64,000 nt of DNA. It comes from Spirosoma aureum (GTDB taxonomy: Bacteria; Bacteroidota; Bacteroidia; Cytophagales; Spirosomataceae). Below are positions 1 through 8,291 of the stretch, piece by piece. The position numbers and the translations under genes are program-made. The stretch covers positions 8,783,001-8,847,000 of the forward strand of contig NZ_CP050063.1 in the NCBI RefSeq assembly GCF_011604685.1, given 5' to 3'. Below the pieces are notes generated by a model. It saw only the letters and a program-made list of their open reading frames with translations, did not search any database and was not told where the DNA came from. Position 1 is the stretch's first letter; every line of letters starts with the position of its first letter.

Positions 1-417
1 ATCACGGGCTGATCCTGTGTTAACGGATACGTAGCCACCCGATTGAATGATCCGGTCAAAAGCCGAGCGATCGACCATCAGGTCTTTGATTACCGGAAAG
101 GCCCGCGCTCGCCAGGGTTCAACCACAATCGTATCGCCATCGTTGAACGAACGCATGTGCAACTGGCAGGTTGTTGCCCCTGTCTGTGGACCATGTGCCC
201 GTCCGTTGATGTACATGGAACAGGTGCCGCAAATACCTTCGCGACAGTCGTGATCGAACGTAACAGGGTCTTCGCCTTTTCGGGTAAGGGAATCGTTCAA
301 TACGTCGAACATTTCCAGAAACGACATATCTTCCGATACATTATCGAGATGGTATTCGACTAGTTTACCTTCTGTATTGCTATTTTTCTGTCTCCAGACT
401 TTTAGGTTAATTTTCAT
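1..417 (-). CDS. sdhB: Succinate dehydrogenase/fumarate reductase iron-sulfur subunit, C-terminus cut by window edge
   Basis: Electron-transfer subunit of complex II, passing electrons from the SdhA flavin to the membrane quinone site. The visible 139 residues begin [11 protein letters not shown] (ATG at 417) and carry the 2Fe-2S loop: Cys58, Cys63 and Cys66 in [10 protein letters not shown], then Cys84 in ATTCQ. The 4Fe-4S and 3Fe-4S half lies beyond position 1, so no stop codon is seen. It is the third gene of a minus-strand sdhC-sdhA-sdhB set, 90 nt downstream of sdhA. That gap holds an inverted word repeat. The family assignment is secure; whether the physiological direction is succinate oxidation or fumarate reduction cannot be read from sequence. 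Confidence 0.95.
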   Translation of the reverse strand, partial: MKINLKVWRQKNSNTEGKLVEYHLDNVSEDMSFLEMFDVLNDSLTRKGEDPVTFDHDCREGICGTCSMYINGRAHGPQTGATTCQLHMRSFNDGDTIVVEPWRARAFPVIKDLMVDRSAFDRIIQSGGYVSVNTGSARD

Positions 418-433
418 TGTTTGAGAGTCTTCC

Positions 434-507
434 GTTTTCAGTTTTCAGTTTTTAGCTGGTCATTACGCCAACCGCTAACCGAAAGCTGAAAACTCATCGC
501 TGAAAAC
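434..507. repeat. Inverted heptamer-word repeat in the sdhA-sdhB gap
   Basis: Three tandem heptamers (TTTTCAG, TTTTCAG, TTTTTAG, 435-455) face two reverse-complement copies (CTGAAAA at 486-492 and 500-506) across a spacer of about 30 nt. The transcript could fold into a bulged hairpin between the two coding regions. Its position inside a co-transcribed operon suggests mRNA processing or differential stability (inference). The same architecture with other words recurs at 2464-2540 and 59698-59761, and a related inverted repeat plus tandem words lies at 57034-57096. Confidence 0.7.
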
Positions 508-2445
508 TTATTTATAACTCCGCTGGGTCAGTTTCACGTTTTCGAACACCAGTTCTTCTTTGTTAAGCACTTCAGGCTTGTCGTCTCCCTGATATTCCCA
601 GGCAGCAACGTAGGCATAATTGGCATCATCGCGGAGGGCTTCACCGTCGGGTGTCTGGTACTCCTCCCGGAAGTGTCCACCACACGATTCATTCCGATTG
701 AGGGCATCTTCAACCATTAAAGCGCCCAATTCGATAAAGTCAGCTACGCGTGATGCCTGTTCCAGAGCCTGGTTCATTTCCTGCGATTCGCCCAACACTT
801 TTACATTCGTCCAGAATTCTTTTTTGAGCGCCTTGATTTTTTCACGGGCAATTGTCAGCCCTTCGGCAGTACGCCCCATTCCGCAGTATTCCCACATGAT
901 GTGGCCCAGTTCCTTATGTAAATCATCAACAGGCCGCTCACCTTTAATAGCTAATAAGCGATCAATCTGGTCATGTATTTTCTTTTCGGCTTCCTTGAAT
1001 ACCGGCGCATCAACAGGCAGTTTATCGGCAGGACCGATGGTTGCCAGATAATCACCGACAGTGTAAGGAATCACGAAATAACCATCGGCCAGCCCCTGCA
1101 TCAAGGCCGAAGCGCCAAGTCGGTTCGCACCGTGATCGGAGAAGTTTGCTTCACCAAGTGCATACAGACCAGGAATCGTGGTCATTAAGTTATAATCTAC
1201 CCACAAGCCACCCATCGTGTAGTGAACAGCCGGATAGATCATCATCGGCGTTTCGTATGGATTTTCGCCGGTGATTTTTTCGTACATCTCGAAGAGGTTA
1301 CCGTATTTGGCCTCAATGGTTTTTTGGCCATCGCGTTTGATCGCGTCGGCAAAGTCCAGATATACCGCCAAACCGGTTTTACTCACACCACGACCTTCAT
1401 CACAGACGTATTTGGCATTACGCGATGCGACATCGCGCGGCACGAGGTTACCAAACGAAGGATAACGGCGTTCGAGGAAGTAATCTCGTGCATCTTCGGC
1501 AAGGTCATTCGCTTTCAGCTGACCCTTCTGAATTTTTTGCGCGTCTTCTTTTGATTTGGGTGCCCAAACCCGACCATCATTCCGTAGCGACTCCGACATC
1601 AGCGTCAGTTTCGACTGATAATGGCCCGATACCGGAATACAGGTTGGGTGAATCTGCGTGAAACAAGGATTACCGAACAAAGCTCCTTTTTTGTGAGCAC
1701 GCCATGCCGCCGTAGCATTCGATCCCATCGCATTAGTCGACAGATAGAATACGTTGCCATAGCCTCCTGTGCAAAGGAGAACGGCGTGGCCCGAATGTGA
1801 CTCAATTTTACCGGTAATCAGGTTCCGGGTAATAATGCCTCTCGCTTTGCCGCCTTCAACGACAAGGTCAAGCATTTCGGTGCGGGGAAACAATTTCACC
1901 TTTCCATTGGCCACCTGACGGCTCAACGCCGAGTAGGCACCTAACAGCAACTGCTGCCCGGTCTGGCCACGAGCGTAGAACGTACGCGACACCTGCGATC
2001 CGCCGAATGACCGGTTTGCCAGTAAGCCGCCGTACTCACGAGCAAACGGCACACCCTGCGCTACGCACTGATCAATAATATTGACACTGACTTCAGCAAG
2101 CCGATGGACGTTTCCTTCGCGAGCGCGGTAGTCGCCCCCTTTAATCGTATCGTAAAACAGCCGAAACACGCTGTCACCATCATTCTGGTAGTTCTTTGCG
2201 GCATTTATACCACCCTGAGCTGCAATAGAGTGCGCCCGGCGCGGACTATCCTGAAAGCAAAATGCTTTAACATTATAACCTAGTTCGGCCAGCGATGCAG
2301 CAGCAGATGCGCCTGCCAGACCTGTACCAACGACAATAATATCGTATTTCCGCTTGTTGGCCGGATTTACCAGTTTCAAGCCGAATTTCTGCCGTGCCCA
2401 CTTTTCGGCTAAAGGGCCTTCGGGAATTTTAGACTCCAGTTTCAT
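508..2445 (-). CDS. sdhA: Succinate dehydrogenase/fumarate reductase flavoprotein subunit
   Basis: Catalytic FAD subunit of complex II, interconverting succinate and fumarate on the cytoplasmic face of the membrane. The 645-residue protein starts [10 protein letters not shown] at 2445; an upstream extension to 2535 is rejected because it would translate the repeat-rich gap. A Rossmann dinucleotide motif (GTGLAG, residues 40-45) opens the FAD domain, and His72 in [11 protein letters not shown] is the expected covalent FAD site. Further typical segments are [13 protein letters not shown] and [11 protein letters not shown]. The length and the adjoining b558-type anchor match the B-type enzyme of Bacteroidota. 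An AGAAGG sequence abuts the ATG. Confidence 0.96.
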   Translation of the reverse strand: MKLESKIPEGPLAEKWARQKFGLKLVNPANKRKYDIIVVGTGLAGASAAASLAELGYNVKAFCFQDSPRRAHSIAAQGGINAAKNYQNDGDSVFRLFYDTIKGGDYRAREGNVHRLAEVSVNIIDQCVAQGVPFAREYGGLLANRSFGGSQVSRTFYARGQTGQQLLLGAYSALSRQVANGKVKLFPRTEMLDLVVEGGKARGIITRNLITGKIESHSGHAVLLCTGGYGNVFYLSTNAMGSNATAAWRAHKKGALFGNPCFTQIHPTCIPVSGHYQSKLTLMSESLRNDGRVWAPKSKEDAQKIQKGQLKANDLAEDARDYFLERRYPSFGNLVPRDVASRNAKYVCDEGRGVSKTGLAVYLDFADAIKRDGQKTIEAKYGNLFEMYEKITGENPYETPMMIYPAVHYTMGGLWVDYNLMTTIPGLYALGEANFSDHGANRLGASALMQGLADGYFVIPYTVGDYLATIGPADKLPVDAPVFKEAEKKIHDQIDRLLAIKGERPVDDLHKELGHIMWEYCGMGRTAEGLTIAREKIKALKKEFWTNVKVLGESQEMNQALEQASRVADFIELGALMVEDALNRNESCGGHFREEYQTPDGEALRDDANYAYVAAWEYQGDDKPEVLNKEELVFENVKLTQRSYK

Positions 2446-2463
2446 TCCTTCTAAAAAGTAAAA

Positions 2464-2540
2464 GGCGAAAGAGTGGAAGAGTGGAAGGATGACTGGAAGA
2501 TTACTAGTCGCCCTTTCGCTCATTCGCTCTTTCACTCATT
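2464..2540. repeat. Inverted word repeat in the sdhC-sdhA gap
   Basis: The left arm (2464-2496) repeats GAAAGAGTG-like words. The right arm (2509-2540) carries their complements with a period of eight (CTTTCGCT, CATTCGCT, CTTTCACT). The exact core GCGAAAG / CTTTCGC pairs, and the rest is imperfect. The right arm ends at the sdhC stop codon. It is the second such structure in this operon, built from an unrelated word. Confidence 0.65.
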
Positions 2541-3234
2541 ATATAATTCCATGAACCTGTAAAAACACGTAAATCGGCATCGCTGCAAAAGCCGCAGGAA
2601 TGATGATCGCAAAAAAGTATTTGCCCACAAATTCAATCAGGGGGGTGTATTTCTTATGCCGAAGGCCAAGCGTTTGAAAGCCGCTCTGAAAACCGTGAGC
2701 CAGGTGATAGCCAATGGCAACCATACACACGACATAGAGGAGTACGTACCACCATTGGCTAAAAGCTACTTTCACAACGGCATACAAGTCTTTGTACTCC
2801 TTACCATCATATTCGGCCATCGGAACAGATCCAAAGTGCATCTCGTACCAGAACGTCCGCATGTGAATGATAATAAACAGCAACAGGATTGTGCCCAGAA
2901 TACCCATGTTACGTGACGACCAGTCACTATTCGCTTCGGGCTTACTGTAAGCATATTTCACTGGCCGCGACGCCTGATTATGGCGGGTTAGTATCCAGGC
3001 CATAAGTGCGTGTACCAGAATGGACGTATACAGCAGATAAGAGACAGTAAGGATAAGCGGATTGTGGGTCATGAAGTATGTGTACTCATTAAAAGCCCGT
3101 CCATTATCCCCTTTGAAAAGCTGTAAATTACCAGCCATGTGAACTATCAGAAAGGTACTGAGAAAAAGCCCCGTCAGCGACATGATAACCTTTCGGCCGA
3201 GGGAGCTGGATAGTGTTTGTATTACCCAAGCCAT
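2539..3234 (-). CDS. sdhC: Succinate dehydrogenase cytochrome b558 subunit (membrane anchor)
   Basis: Membrane anchor that binds heme b and quinone and docks SdhA/SdhB. The 231-residue reading starts MAWVIQTLSSSLGRK at 3234; the longer frame to 3324 would cross the promoter. About five hydrophobic segments are visible: GLFLSTFLIVHMAG, LILTVSYLLYTSILVHAL, ILLLFIIIHM, WYVLLYVVCMVAIGYHLAHG and a C-terminal one. His residues placed for heme ligation occur in IVHMAG, ILVHAL, IIHM and YHLAHG. This is the single-anchor b558 type, so no separate sdhD is expected. First gene of the operon. Confidence 0.93.
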   Translation of the reverse strand: MAWVIQTLSSSLGRKVIMSLTGLFLSTFLIVHMAGNLQLFKGDNGRAFNEYTYFMTHNPLILTVSYLLYTSILVHALMAWILTRHNQASRPVKYAYSKPEANSDWSSRNMGILGTILLLFIIIHMRTFWYEMHFGSVPMAEYDGKEYKDLYAVVKVAFSQWWYVLLYVVCMVAIGYHLAHGFQSGFQTLGLRHKKYTPLIEFVGKYFFAIIIPAAFAAMPIYVFLQVHGII

Positions 3235-3297
3235 ATGGTAAATGACACGAAAATTTAGTGGTAAACTATTGAGAAAAAGCCGATTTAAACGGCGCAT

Positions 3298-3328
3298 CAA
3301 AGCTAAAGCACAAACCCCATGCAAACAA
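3298..3328 (-). promoter_or_regulatory. Predicted promoter of the sdhCAB operon
   Basis: On the minus strand TAGCTTTG (3305-3298) matches the Bacteroidota -7 consensus TAnnTTTG. TTG (3328-3326) lies 20 nt upstream in the -33 position. The inferred start site near 3291 gives a leader of about 57 nt to the sdhC ATG. Confidence 0.6.
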
Positions 3329-3648
3329 CTTTACGCCCCATTTTCAACGAACTTCTGTCTAATATAGAGCCGGTAAAAATTAGACAAACGGCCTGTTTTG
3401 CTAACAGAGTGTGTCAAATTTTTGTTTGCCTTTGCGGGCTAAAAAGAGGAGAATAAGTCAAAAGTATCCTATCTATTAAACAGACTAGTCGTGTCTTTAA
3501 CCGAGAATCCTGATAATCAATCGCTTATTCGCAAGAAGAGTCTATTTCTTGAATAAACGCAAGAAGTCATGTTATTTTGCCGCTCACACCGGCAGTCATC
3601 AGCATACATTTTCAAAAAATCACCTGTCATCCGTTTGTCTCCTATTTT
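3329..3648. other. Divergent intergenic region sdhC/fabD
   Basis: AT-rich spacer between the sdh promoter and the fabD start. I see no open frame with family resemblance and no clear TAnnTTTG element for fabD; TTATTTTG near 3570 is one base short of the consensus. Confidence 0.4.
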
Positions 3649-4524
3649 ATGAAAGCATACGTATTTCCTGGCCAGGGCTCCCAGTTCCGGGGTATGGGTC
3701 GTGATATCTACCAAAACTCCGAAGCAGCTCGTAAACTCTTCGATCAGGCGAATCAACTATTGGGTTATGATTTGACCCGGATTATGTTCGAAGGAACAGA
3801 CGAAGAGTTAAAACAAACCATTTATACGCAGCCAGCAGTGTTACTCCATGGCGTTGTGCTGGCCCTTACTGCGGAATCATTTGCTCCTGATATGGTAGCA
3901 GGGCACTCGCTTGGTGAACTATCTGCCCTGACAGCGGCTGGTGTATTATCGTTCGAGAATGGCCTGAAACTGGCTTCAATTCGGGCAACTGCCATGCAGA
4001 AAGCCTGCGAACTGGCTCCATCCAGCATGGCCGCCGTGTTGGGTTTAGCCGATGAGGTGATTGAGCGAATCTGCGCAGGAATTACCGGTGAAATTATAGT
4101 ACCTGCCAATTACAATTGTCCCGGACAGGTTGTGATTTCGGGCAGTATTTCAGGAATTGAACTGGCAGCCGAACAACTTAAGGCCGCCGGGGCAAAACGT
4201 GTTTTACCGCTGGCAGTAGGTGGCGCATTTCATTCTCCCTTCATGGAACCCGCTCGCGAAGAATTTGCCAACGCCGTCGAAGCGATGTCATTTAGTGAGC
4301 CCCGCTGCCCAGTTTACCAGAACGTAAACGCTCAGCCAACAACAGATCCGAGTGCAATAAAAGCGAACCTGATTGCCCAGTTAACAGCACCAGTTCGATG
4401 GACCCAGTCGGTTGAAAAAATGTCTGCCGATGGCGCAACTGAATTTACGGAATGTGGTCCGGGAAAAGTTTTACAGGGACTAATAAAAAAAATAGTATCA
4501 ACTGCTGTAGTAGCATCCGTATAA
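3649..4524 (+). CDS. fabD: Malonyl-CoA:ACP transacylase
   Basis: Transfers malonyl from CoA to acyl carrier protein to supply fatty-acid elongation in the cytoplasm. The 291-residue protein begins MKAYVFPGQGSQFRGMG (ATG at 3649), the canonical N-terminus with the oxyanion-loop glutamine in GQGSQ. The nucleophile elbow GHSLGE puts the active-site Ser at residue 87. The catalytic His is expected in GGAFHSPFM, and QNVNAQP is also typical. Length is normal. A longer frame from 3577 is rejected because its extra 24 residues have no family resemblance. It stands alone, followed by tRNA-Gln, with no fab operon partners in view. Confidence 0.95.
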   Translation: MKAYVFPGQGSQFRGMGRDIYQNSEAARKLFDQANQLLGYDLTRIMFEGTDEELKQTIYTQPAVLLHGVVLALTAESFAPDMVAGHSLGELSALTAAGVLSFENGLKLASIRATAMQKACELAPSSMAAVLGLADEVIERICAGITGEIIVPANYNCPGQVVISGSISGIELAAEQLKAAGAKRVLPLAVGGAFHSPFMEPAREEFANAVEAMSFSEPRCPVYQNVNAQPTTDPSAIKANLIAQLTAPVRWTQSVEKMSADGATEFTECGPGKVLQGLIKKIVSTAVVASV

Positions 4525-4598
4525 GCAAAAATACCGGCTGATAGTCAGCATAAAACTGGGAGAGCGAAGCAAAAATCAGATTTTTTTAAGGCAGATAC

Positions 4599-4630
4599 TT
4601 GTTTTTGACACAATCAGCCTGTTATCTTTG
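4599..4630 (+). promoter_or_regulatory. Promoter of tRNA-Gln
   Basis: TATCTTTG at 4623-4630 is a perfect TAnnTTTG -7 element ending 10 nt before the mature tRNA. TTG at 4599-4601 (21-nt spacing) or TTTG at 4604-4607 (15-nt spacing) can serve as the -33 element. The precursor would start only a few bases upstream of the tRNA. Confidence 0.7.
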
Positions 4631-4640
4631 CACTCGCAAT

Positions 4641-4711
4641 TGCCCGATCGTCTAAGGGTAGGACGACAGATTTTGGTTCTGTTTGTGGAGGTTCGAATCC
4701 TTCTCGGGCAA
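4641..4711 (+). tRNA. tRNA-Gln (anticodon TTG)
   Basis: Acceptor arms TGCCCGA (4641-4647) and TCGGGCA (4704-4710) pair perfectly, followed by discriminator A4711. The anticodon stem ACAGA/TCTGT encloses loop TTTTGGT, giving anticodon TTG for glutamine. The T-loop GGTTCGAATCC is canonical. CCA is not encoded. Length is 71 nt. Confidence 0.96.
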
Positions 4712-4712
4712 C

Positions 4713-4748
4713 AAAAAAGCCGCTTAATGTAAATTAGGTGGCTTTTTT
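4713..4748 (+). terminator. Intrinsic terminator of tRNA-Gln
   Basis: AAAAAAGCC pairs with GGCTTTTTT. Inside these arms the stem continues with two G-T wobbles to a 4-nt loop, about 15 bp in all, ending in a T-run. It starts two nucleotides after the tRNA. The A-run on the other side would let it work in both directions. Confidence 0.85.
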
Positions 4749-5086
4749 CATTTATTAGTTATCAAAAAGAAAAAATCGGATACTTCAACTTGTTGCATTA
4801 TAAATACTATTTAATTTGCTAATTGTGCAAGAAATGATTATTATTGCCAAGATAGTAACCAGATGTAACAATAGCTGCCGGTTCGTGACAAAACGAATTT
4901 ATAATTGACTATAAGATCATTTAACAAAATTCGTTCTGTACATGAAGAGTGATAGGTAATATAATTCGTGTTAATACTGATAATTTATCGTTACAATTTT
5001 GCTGTACACACAATCTCAATGTGACCGTGCCTTTCTGTTTACGTCAGATTGATATAATGTTTTGAATTTTAATGCATTTTAGATAC
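4749..5086. other. AT-rich region upstream of the TetR-type gene, with repeated ACGAATT half-sites
   Basis: No gene is visible. AACGAATTT (4892-4900) is an exact inverted copy of AAATTCGTT (4927-4935), and AATTCGTG recurs at 4973-4980. These could be operator half-sites for the regulator just downstream (inference). The 26-nt spacing is wide for a single TetR operator. No convincing TAnnTTTG element was found. Confidence 0.3.
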
Positions 5087-5764
5087 ATGGAGAAGGACGA
5101 AAAGGTCAGACGCAACCGCGCTAAAACAACTCAGCGCATCGTTGAAGCGTTAGAAGAAGTCATTGCAGAGAGGGGTCTGGAAGGAGTTGGAGTCAATCGG
5201 GTTGCAGAGAAGGCTAATGTCAGTAAAGTGCTGATTTATCGCTACTTCGGCGGTATGGAAGGACTTCTGGAATACTATGTAAAAATGGGCAAACTATTCC
5301 CAGTATTCAACCCAGCTGTCTTAGACCAAATTCGTCCTTTACAAGAGTCTGATGTGGCTCGTATCTGGTATCGCCAAGTTATCCAGACCTATCGTTATTT
5401 CCGTACATTTAAAGCAGCCCGTGAAATCCTGAAAGCAACTGTTATCGAAAATGATTCGATTGCAGAAACAACAGCACGAGCACAAGACGAAGAAATGACA
5501 CGCCTTGTCGAGCAGCTTTCATTTGTTAAGGGGGCCGATACACAGGCCATTTCGGCCATTGTTCTTGGCGCTATGACCTACCTAACGATCATGGCTCAGA
5601 ACGATCGTACCATGATCAGTATTGATCTTCGGAGTGAAGAAGGATGGAAACGCATCGAAAATGCGGTTAAAACCATTTATATCGCTCTGAATAAAATGGC
5701 GATTCAGTCAAAAGAGGTTAATCTGGAGTTACAGTCGGCTCATCTGCCAATGGCCCAGTGGTAA
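5087..5764 (+). CDS. TetR/AcrR-family transcriptional regulator
   Basis: A DNA-binding repressor-type protein of 225 residues. The N-terminus (about residues 10-60) is a TetR helix-turn-helix with the familiar run GVNRVAEKANVSKVLIYRYF followed by GGMEGLLEYYV. The rest is an all-helical ligand and dimerisation domain that I cannot assign to a ligand. ATG at 5087 (MEKDEK) is chosen; ATG at 5072 would add five residues and cannot be excluded. No effector gene is divergent or co-directional, so its target is unclear. The gene ends 7 nt before a perfect palindrome. Family certain, role unknown. Confidence 0.88.
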   Translation: MEKDEKVRRNRAKTTQRIVEALEEVIAERGLEGVGVNRVAEKANVSKVLIYRYFGGMEGLLEYYVKMGKLFPVFNPAVLDQIRPLQESDVARIWYRQVIQTYRYFRTFKAAREILKATVIENDSIAETTARAQDEEMTRLVEQLSFVKGADTQAISAIVLGAMTYLTIMAQNDRTMISIDLRSEEGWKRIENAVKTIYIALNKMAIQSKEVNLELQSAHLPMAQW

Positions 5765-5771
5765 GTTTTAG

Positions 5772-5841
5772 TTTAAACAAGTCGAGCTTTTAAGTTATAG
5801 ATTAGTGCTAATCTATAACTTAAAAGCTCGACTTGTTTAAA
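5772..5841. repeat. Perfect palindrome, 34-bp arms, 2-nt loop
   Basis: The arms 5772-5805 and 5808-5841 are exact reverse complements around the dinucleotide TG. The structure starts 7 nt after the TetR stop and lies between two convergent genes. It has no terminal T-run, so it is not a classic intrinsic terminator, but such a stem would stall RNA polymerase or protect both mRNA 3' ends. Confidence 0.95.
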
Positions 5842-6063
5842 TCGACCTACTGAACCTGTACAGTTTTCAAATCAGGCCCAACTCCTGAGCTGCTTGTATG
5901 GCATACTCCAGCGACTCATGAACGCATTGTGTCGGTGTTTTCCTGCCACTCATTGGCGCCGATTTCGTTGTTAATGTGAAACTTGCGTGAGTCTACACGG
6001 CTACTCCAGAAAGCCAACTCTTCTAATAATAGCATTTCAGGAATAAATGGCTATTAGATTCGC

Positions 6064-6738
6064 TTATCGGCCGTGCGCATGGCCTGATCGACCAGTCCGG
6101 CCAACCCGAGGTCTACCCACACGAATTAGTGCCCCGGAATCGGTACGCATTAGTCCATAACGGATGCAGATTCCGTAGAATGTTTTCGATGCATCGGTGG
6201 TTTCGTTGCTAAAGTCGTAGTAGCCTGTTGTCAGGCCAATTCCCAGGCGAGGAGCTACCTGAGCGATTATATTATAGGTAAGTTCCAGCATCAGACTCCC
6301 CTGCTGATCGAAGACCCGGCCAGCTCCAATTGTCATTTCATTGGCAAAGACGCCGTAATTGGCAACATCCATTGTTACCCGGCCTTCAACGAACAGCGTA
6401 GAATCCGGACGCAGTGAATTTCGCCCAAAAGCAATACCCAGGTCGATTACATTAAATGTTTTACCAATCTCTATACTCTGTGCAATACGATCGTTGGGCT
6501 TTCCGGCGCCTGTATAAATCAAAAATGGCGAAGAACGCACATACCAGGGAGCCGCTTTAAAATTAAAAACCGAGCGTGTTGAATCTTCCGGCGAACGACT
6601 AAGGGTACGATAAGTTTCTCTATTTTGATTGGCTCGCGTTTGTGTCGAGTCTGCTGATGACTGCGCTTGCAGTTTTGTTGTCTGCGCCGATAAAATGATG
6701 CTAAACAATGCCAGAAAACGTATTACCATAGCAGACAA
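6064..6738 (-). CDS. Hypothetical secreted envelope protein
   Basis: A 224-residue protein with a signal peptide (MVIRFLALFSIILSAQ...LQAQ). ATG at 6729 inside the frame is as likely a start as 6738. After a Ser/Thr/Gln-rich stretch, the body (about residues 60-200) has alternating hydrophobic strands with aromatic and glycine turns (IEIGKTFNVIDLGIAFGRNS, GRVTMDVANYGVFANEMTIGAGRVF, LGIGLTTGYYDFS). This suggests a small beta-barrel or beta-sandwich. The C-terminus is Arg/Gly-rich (RVGRPRVGRTGRSGHAHGR). I do not recognise a family. It follows the terminator of the haloperoxidase-like gene, so it is probably a separate unit. Confidence 0.65.
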   Translation of the reverse strand: MSAMVIRFLALFSIILSAQTTKLQAQSSADSTQTRANQNRETYRTLSRSPEDSTRSVFNFKAAPWYVRSSPFLIYTGAGKPNDRIAQSIEIGKTFNVIDLGIAFGRNSLRPDSTLFVEGRVTMDVANYGVFANEMTIGAGRVFDQQGSLMLELTYNIIAQVAPRLGIGLTTGYYDFSNETTDASKTFYGICIRYGLMRTDSGALIRVGRPRVGRTGRSGHAHGR

Positions 6739-6770
6739 AGTGCGTTATGAGCGTATAACTTACCAATTAC

Positions 6771-6810
6771 AAAAAAAAGGAACCGCCTTCAACGAGCGGT
6801 TCCTTTTTTT
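6771..6810 (-). terminator. Intrinsic terminator after the haloperoxidase-like gene
   Basis: AGGAACCGC/GCGGTTCCT arms flanked by A- and T-runs on both sides form a strong stem ending in a T-run in either direction. It lies 15 nt beyond the stop of the minus-strand gene ending at 6825 and separates it from the next gene. Confidence 0.88.
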
Positions 6811-6824
6811 GCATTTTTTACTAG

Positions 6825-8180
6825 CTATCGGCTCGCTACGGCCGATCTCCTGGTATGAATTTTTTGAATGACCCACTTGCCTACCTGTTCCCCTTCAATC
6901 TGTCCATTCACTAAAGCTGATCTATAGTGAATACCGCCATACATTCGGCTGATCGATGCTTCATCGGCAGCATCCCGGAACGACTTAAACGACCGGACAC
7001 CATGCCCATATTGAAATTCGGTTGAGTCGGTAAAGGCAACGTTGTCGCCCATGAGGCTTGTCAATACCGTAGCCGCTGCGGTTGAAATCACACTGTGGCC
7101 GCTGGGATATTCGGGAAAGGGTGGTGTTTGAAGAAAGGGAGTCCATTTGGGGTCAATAGACTTGTTGATAACGGTTTCGGGCCGAACCGTTTTACTCCGG
7201 TATTTTTCGTCCCAGCAGGAAATGAAACCATCGGTCAACGCAAATGAAGTAAGTGCATATGCCTCAACAGTTTGCATCATATTCAGCTTTTTCTTCCGGG
7301 CCACAGTTTGGGCAATTCCCAGCCAATGACCGCCGGGAGTCATTTTCTTGCTGGCATACATAACATGGCCAGCAACATTCATAACGAAGGCATTATCATC
7401 CCAGAAATAGGCAATGTCCTGCTTCTGCTTATCCAGGTTTTTGCCGGTTTGATACACTTCATCCAGTTCCTTTTCATAAGGGCTTCCCTTTTTTAAACTA
7501 TACGGTAAAGGACGTGGAGGCATAAACTGGTTGCAGGTATCCATTGCCCAGCAACGTATTTTGTTCCATTGCGGCTCGGCAGCATCCATATAGGCCGGGG
7601 GCGTTGGTACCCAGGTTCCTTCTTCGTTGGTAACGGTATGCTTAAAACCACGGGTTTGCTTGTAGTTATCCTTCGCAGCATAATCCAGAATATGCTTGGC
7701 AATCGTTTCTCCGTAAGCCATCGAACGATCGTAAACGTCATCAGGCAGGCCATCTTTTTTATACTGCTGGTAAAACGACTTTTCAAATTCGTCGTAGTAT
7801 TCAACAGTGAACGTGAGCGCACGCGCAACGGTCAGCAATGCATGTGTACTGGCGAGTGGAAAACAATACTCCTTTCCAGCCTGAGGCTTCGGGCTTGCCT
7901 GAAATCGTTTTAATTTCCCACCTAATGACTCATATTGAGCATCATAAGGCACAAGTGCTTCATAACCCGCCAGATTAGCATACGCATAAATCCGGCTGGC
8001 AACTGGTGGTGAAAAAATATCGTGAATAATAACCTGTGTCAGTTTGTTTAAAGCCGCATTATAGTTTTCTGCATTGGCAGCCCTGGCATTGTATTCGGCT
8101 GAAGATGCAGGCTTCTGGCAACTGGCAAATGTAACAAGCAGAATGGCCAGTAGAAGACTGAATCGAAGCGAAACGTTCAT
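6825..8180 (-). CDS. Vanadium-dependent haloperoxidase / PAP2-type lipoprotein
   Basis: A 451-residue exported protein of the vanadium chloroperoxidase/PAP2 superfamily, which binds vanadate or phosphate and either oxidises halides or cleaves phosphate esters. The start MNVSLRFSLLLAI (8180) precedes a lipobox (TFASC), so it is probably a lipoprotein. The three superfamily motifs are present in order: KYRSKTVRP (K-x6-R-P), YPSGHSVIS (catalytic His362) and SRMYGGIH (S-R-x5-H). Its own promoter is visible at 8238-8264 and a terminator at 6771-6810. It follows two FG-GAP lipoprotein genes on the same strand. Sequence alone does not separate haloperoxidase from phosphatase activity. Confidence 0.88.
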   Translation of the reverse strand: MNVSLRFSLLLAILLVTFASCQKPASSAEYNARAANAENYNAALNKLTQVIIHDIFSPPVASRIYAYANLAGYEALVPYDAQYESLGGKLKRFQASPKPQAGKEYCFPLASTHALLTVARALTFTVEYYDEFEKSFYQQYKKDGLPDDVYDRSMAYGETIAKHILDYAAKDNYKQTRGFKHTVTNEEGTWVPTPPAYMDAAEPQWNKIRCWAMDTCNQFMPPRPLPYSLKKGSPYEKELDEVYQTGKNLDKQKQDIAYFWDDNAFVMNVAGHVMYASKKMTPGGHWLGIAQTVARKKKLNMMQTVEAYALTSFALTDGFISCWDEKYRSKTVRPETVINKSIDPKWTPFLQTPPFPEYPSGHSVISTAAATVLTSLMGDNVAFTDSTEFQYGHGVRSFKSFRDAADEASISRMYGGIHYRSALVNGQIEGEQVGKWVIQKIHTRRSAVASR

Positions 8181-8237
8181 AATATAGTTTGACAAGTTAA
8201 TACGGAATCTGATCAGTTGTTTACCAACCAATTGTTA

Positions 8238-8264
8238 CAAAATTAAGGGAAAATATCGGACAAA
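8238..8264 (-). promoter_or_regulatory. Predicted promoter of the haloperoxidase-like gene
   Basis: Minus-strand TAATTTTG (8245-8238) matches TAnnTTTG, and TTTG (8264-8261) lies 15 nt upstream. The leader would be about 50 nt. This implies expression partly independent of the upstream FG-GAP genes. Confidence 0.45.
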
Positions 8265-8291
8265 ATGGAGTCAGATACCGATTCTGACTAA

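Noticed and set aside
508..2535. 30-residue N-terminal extension of sdhA
   Set aside because: The extension translates the inverted word repeat; the family N-terminus matches from 2445.
3235..3324. 30-residue N-terminal extension of sdhC
   Set aside because: It covers the predicted promoter, and the family begins at MAWVIQTL.
5869..5953. 24-codon minus-strand frame (MSGRKTPTQCVHESL...) that faintly recalls the start of an FMN-reductase-like protein
   Set aside because: Too short and the resemblance too weak to call a gene remnant; neighbouring frames are closed.
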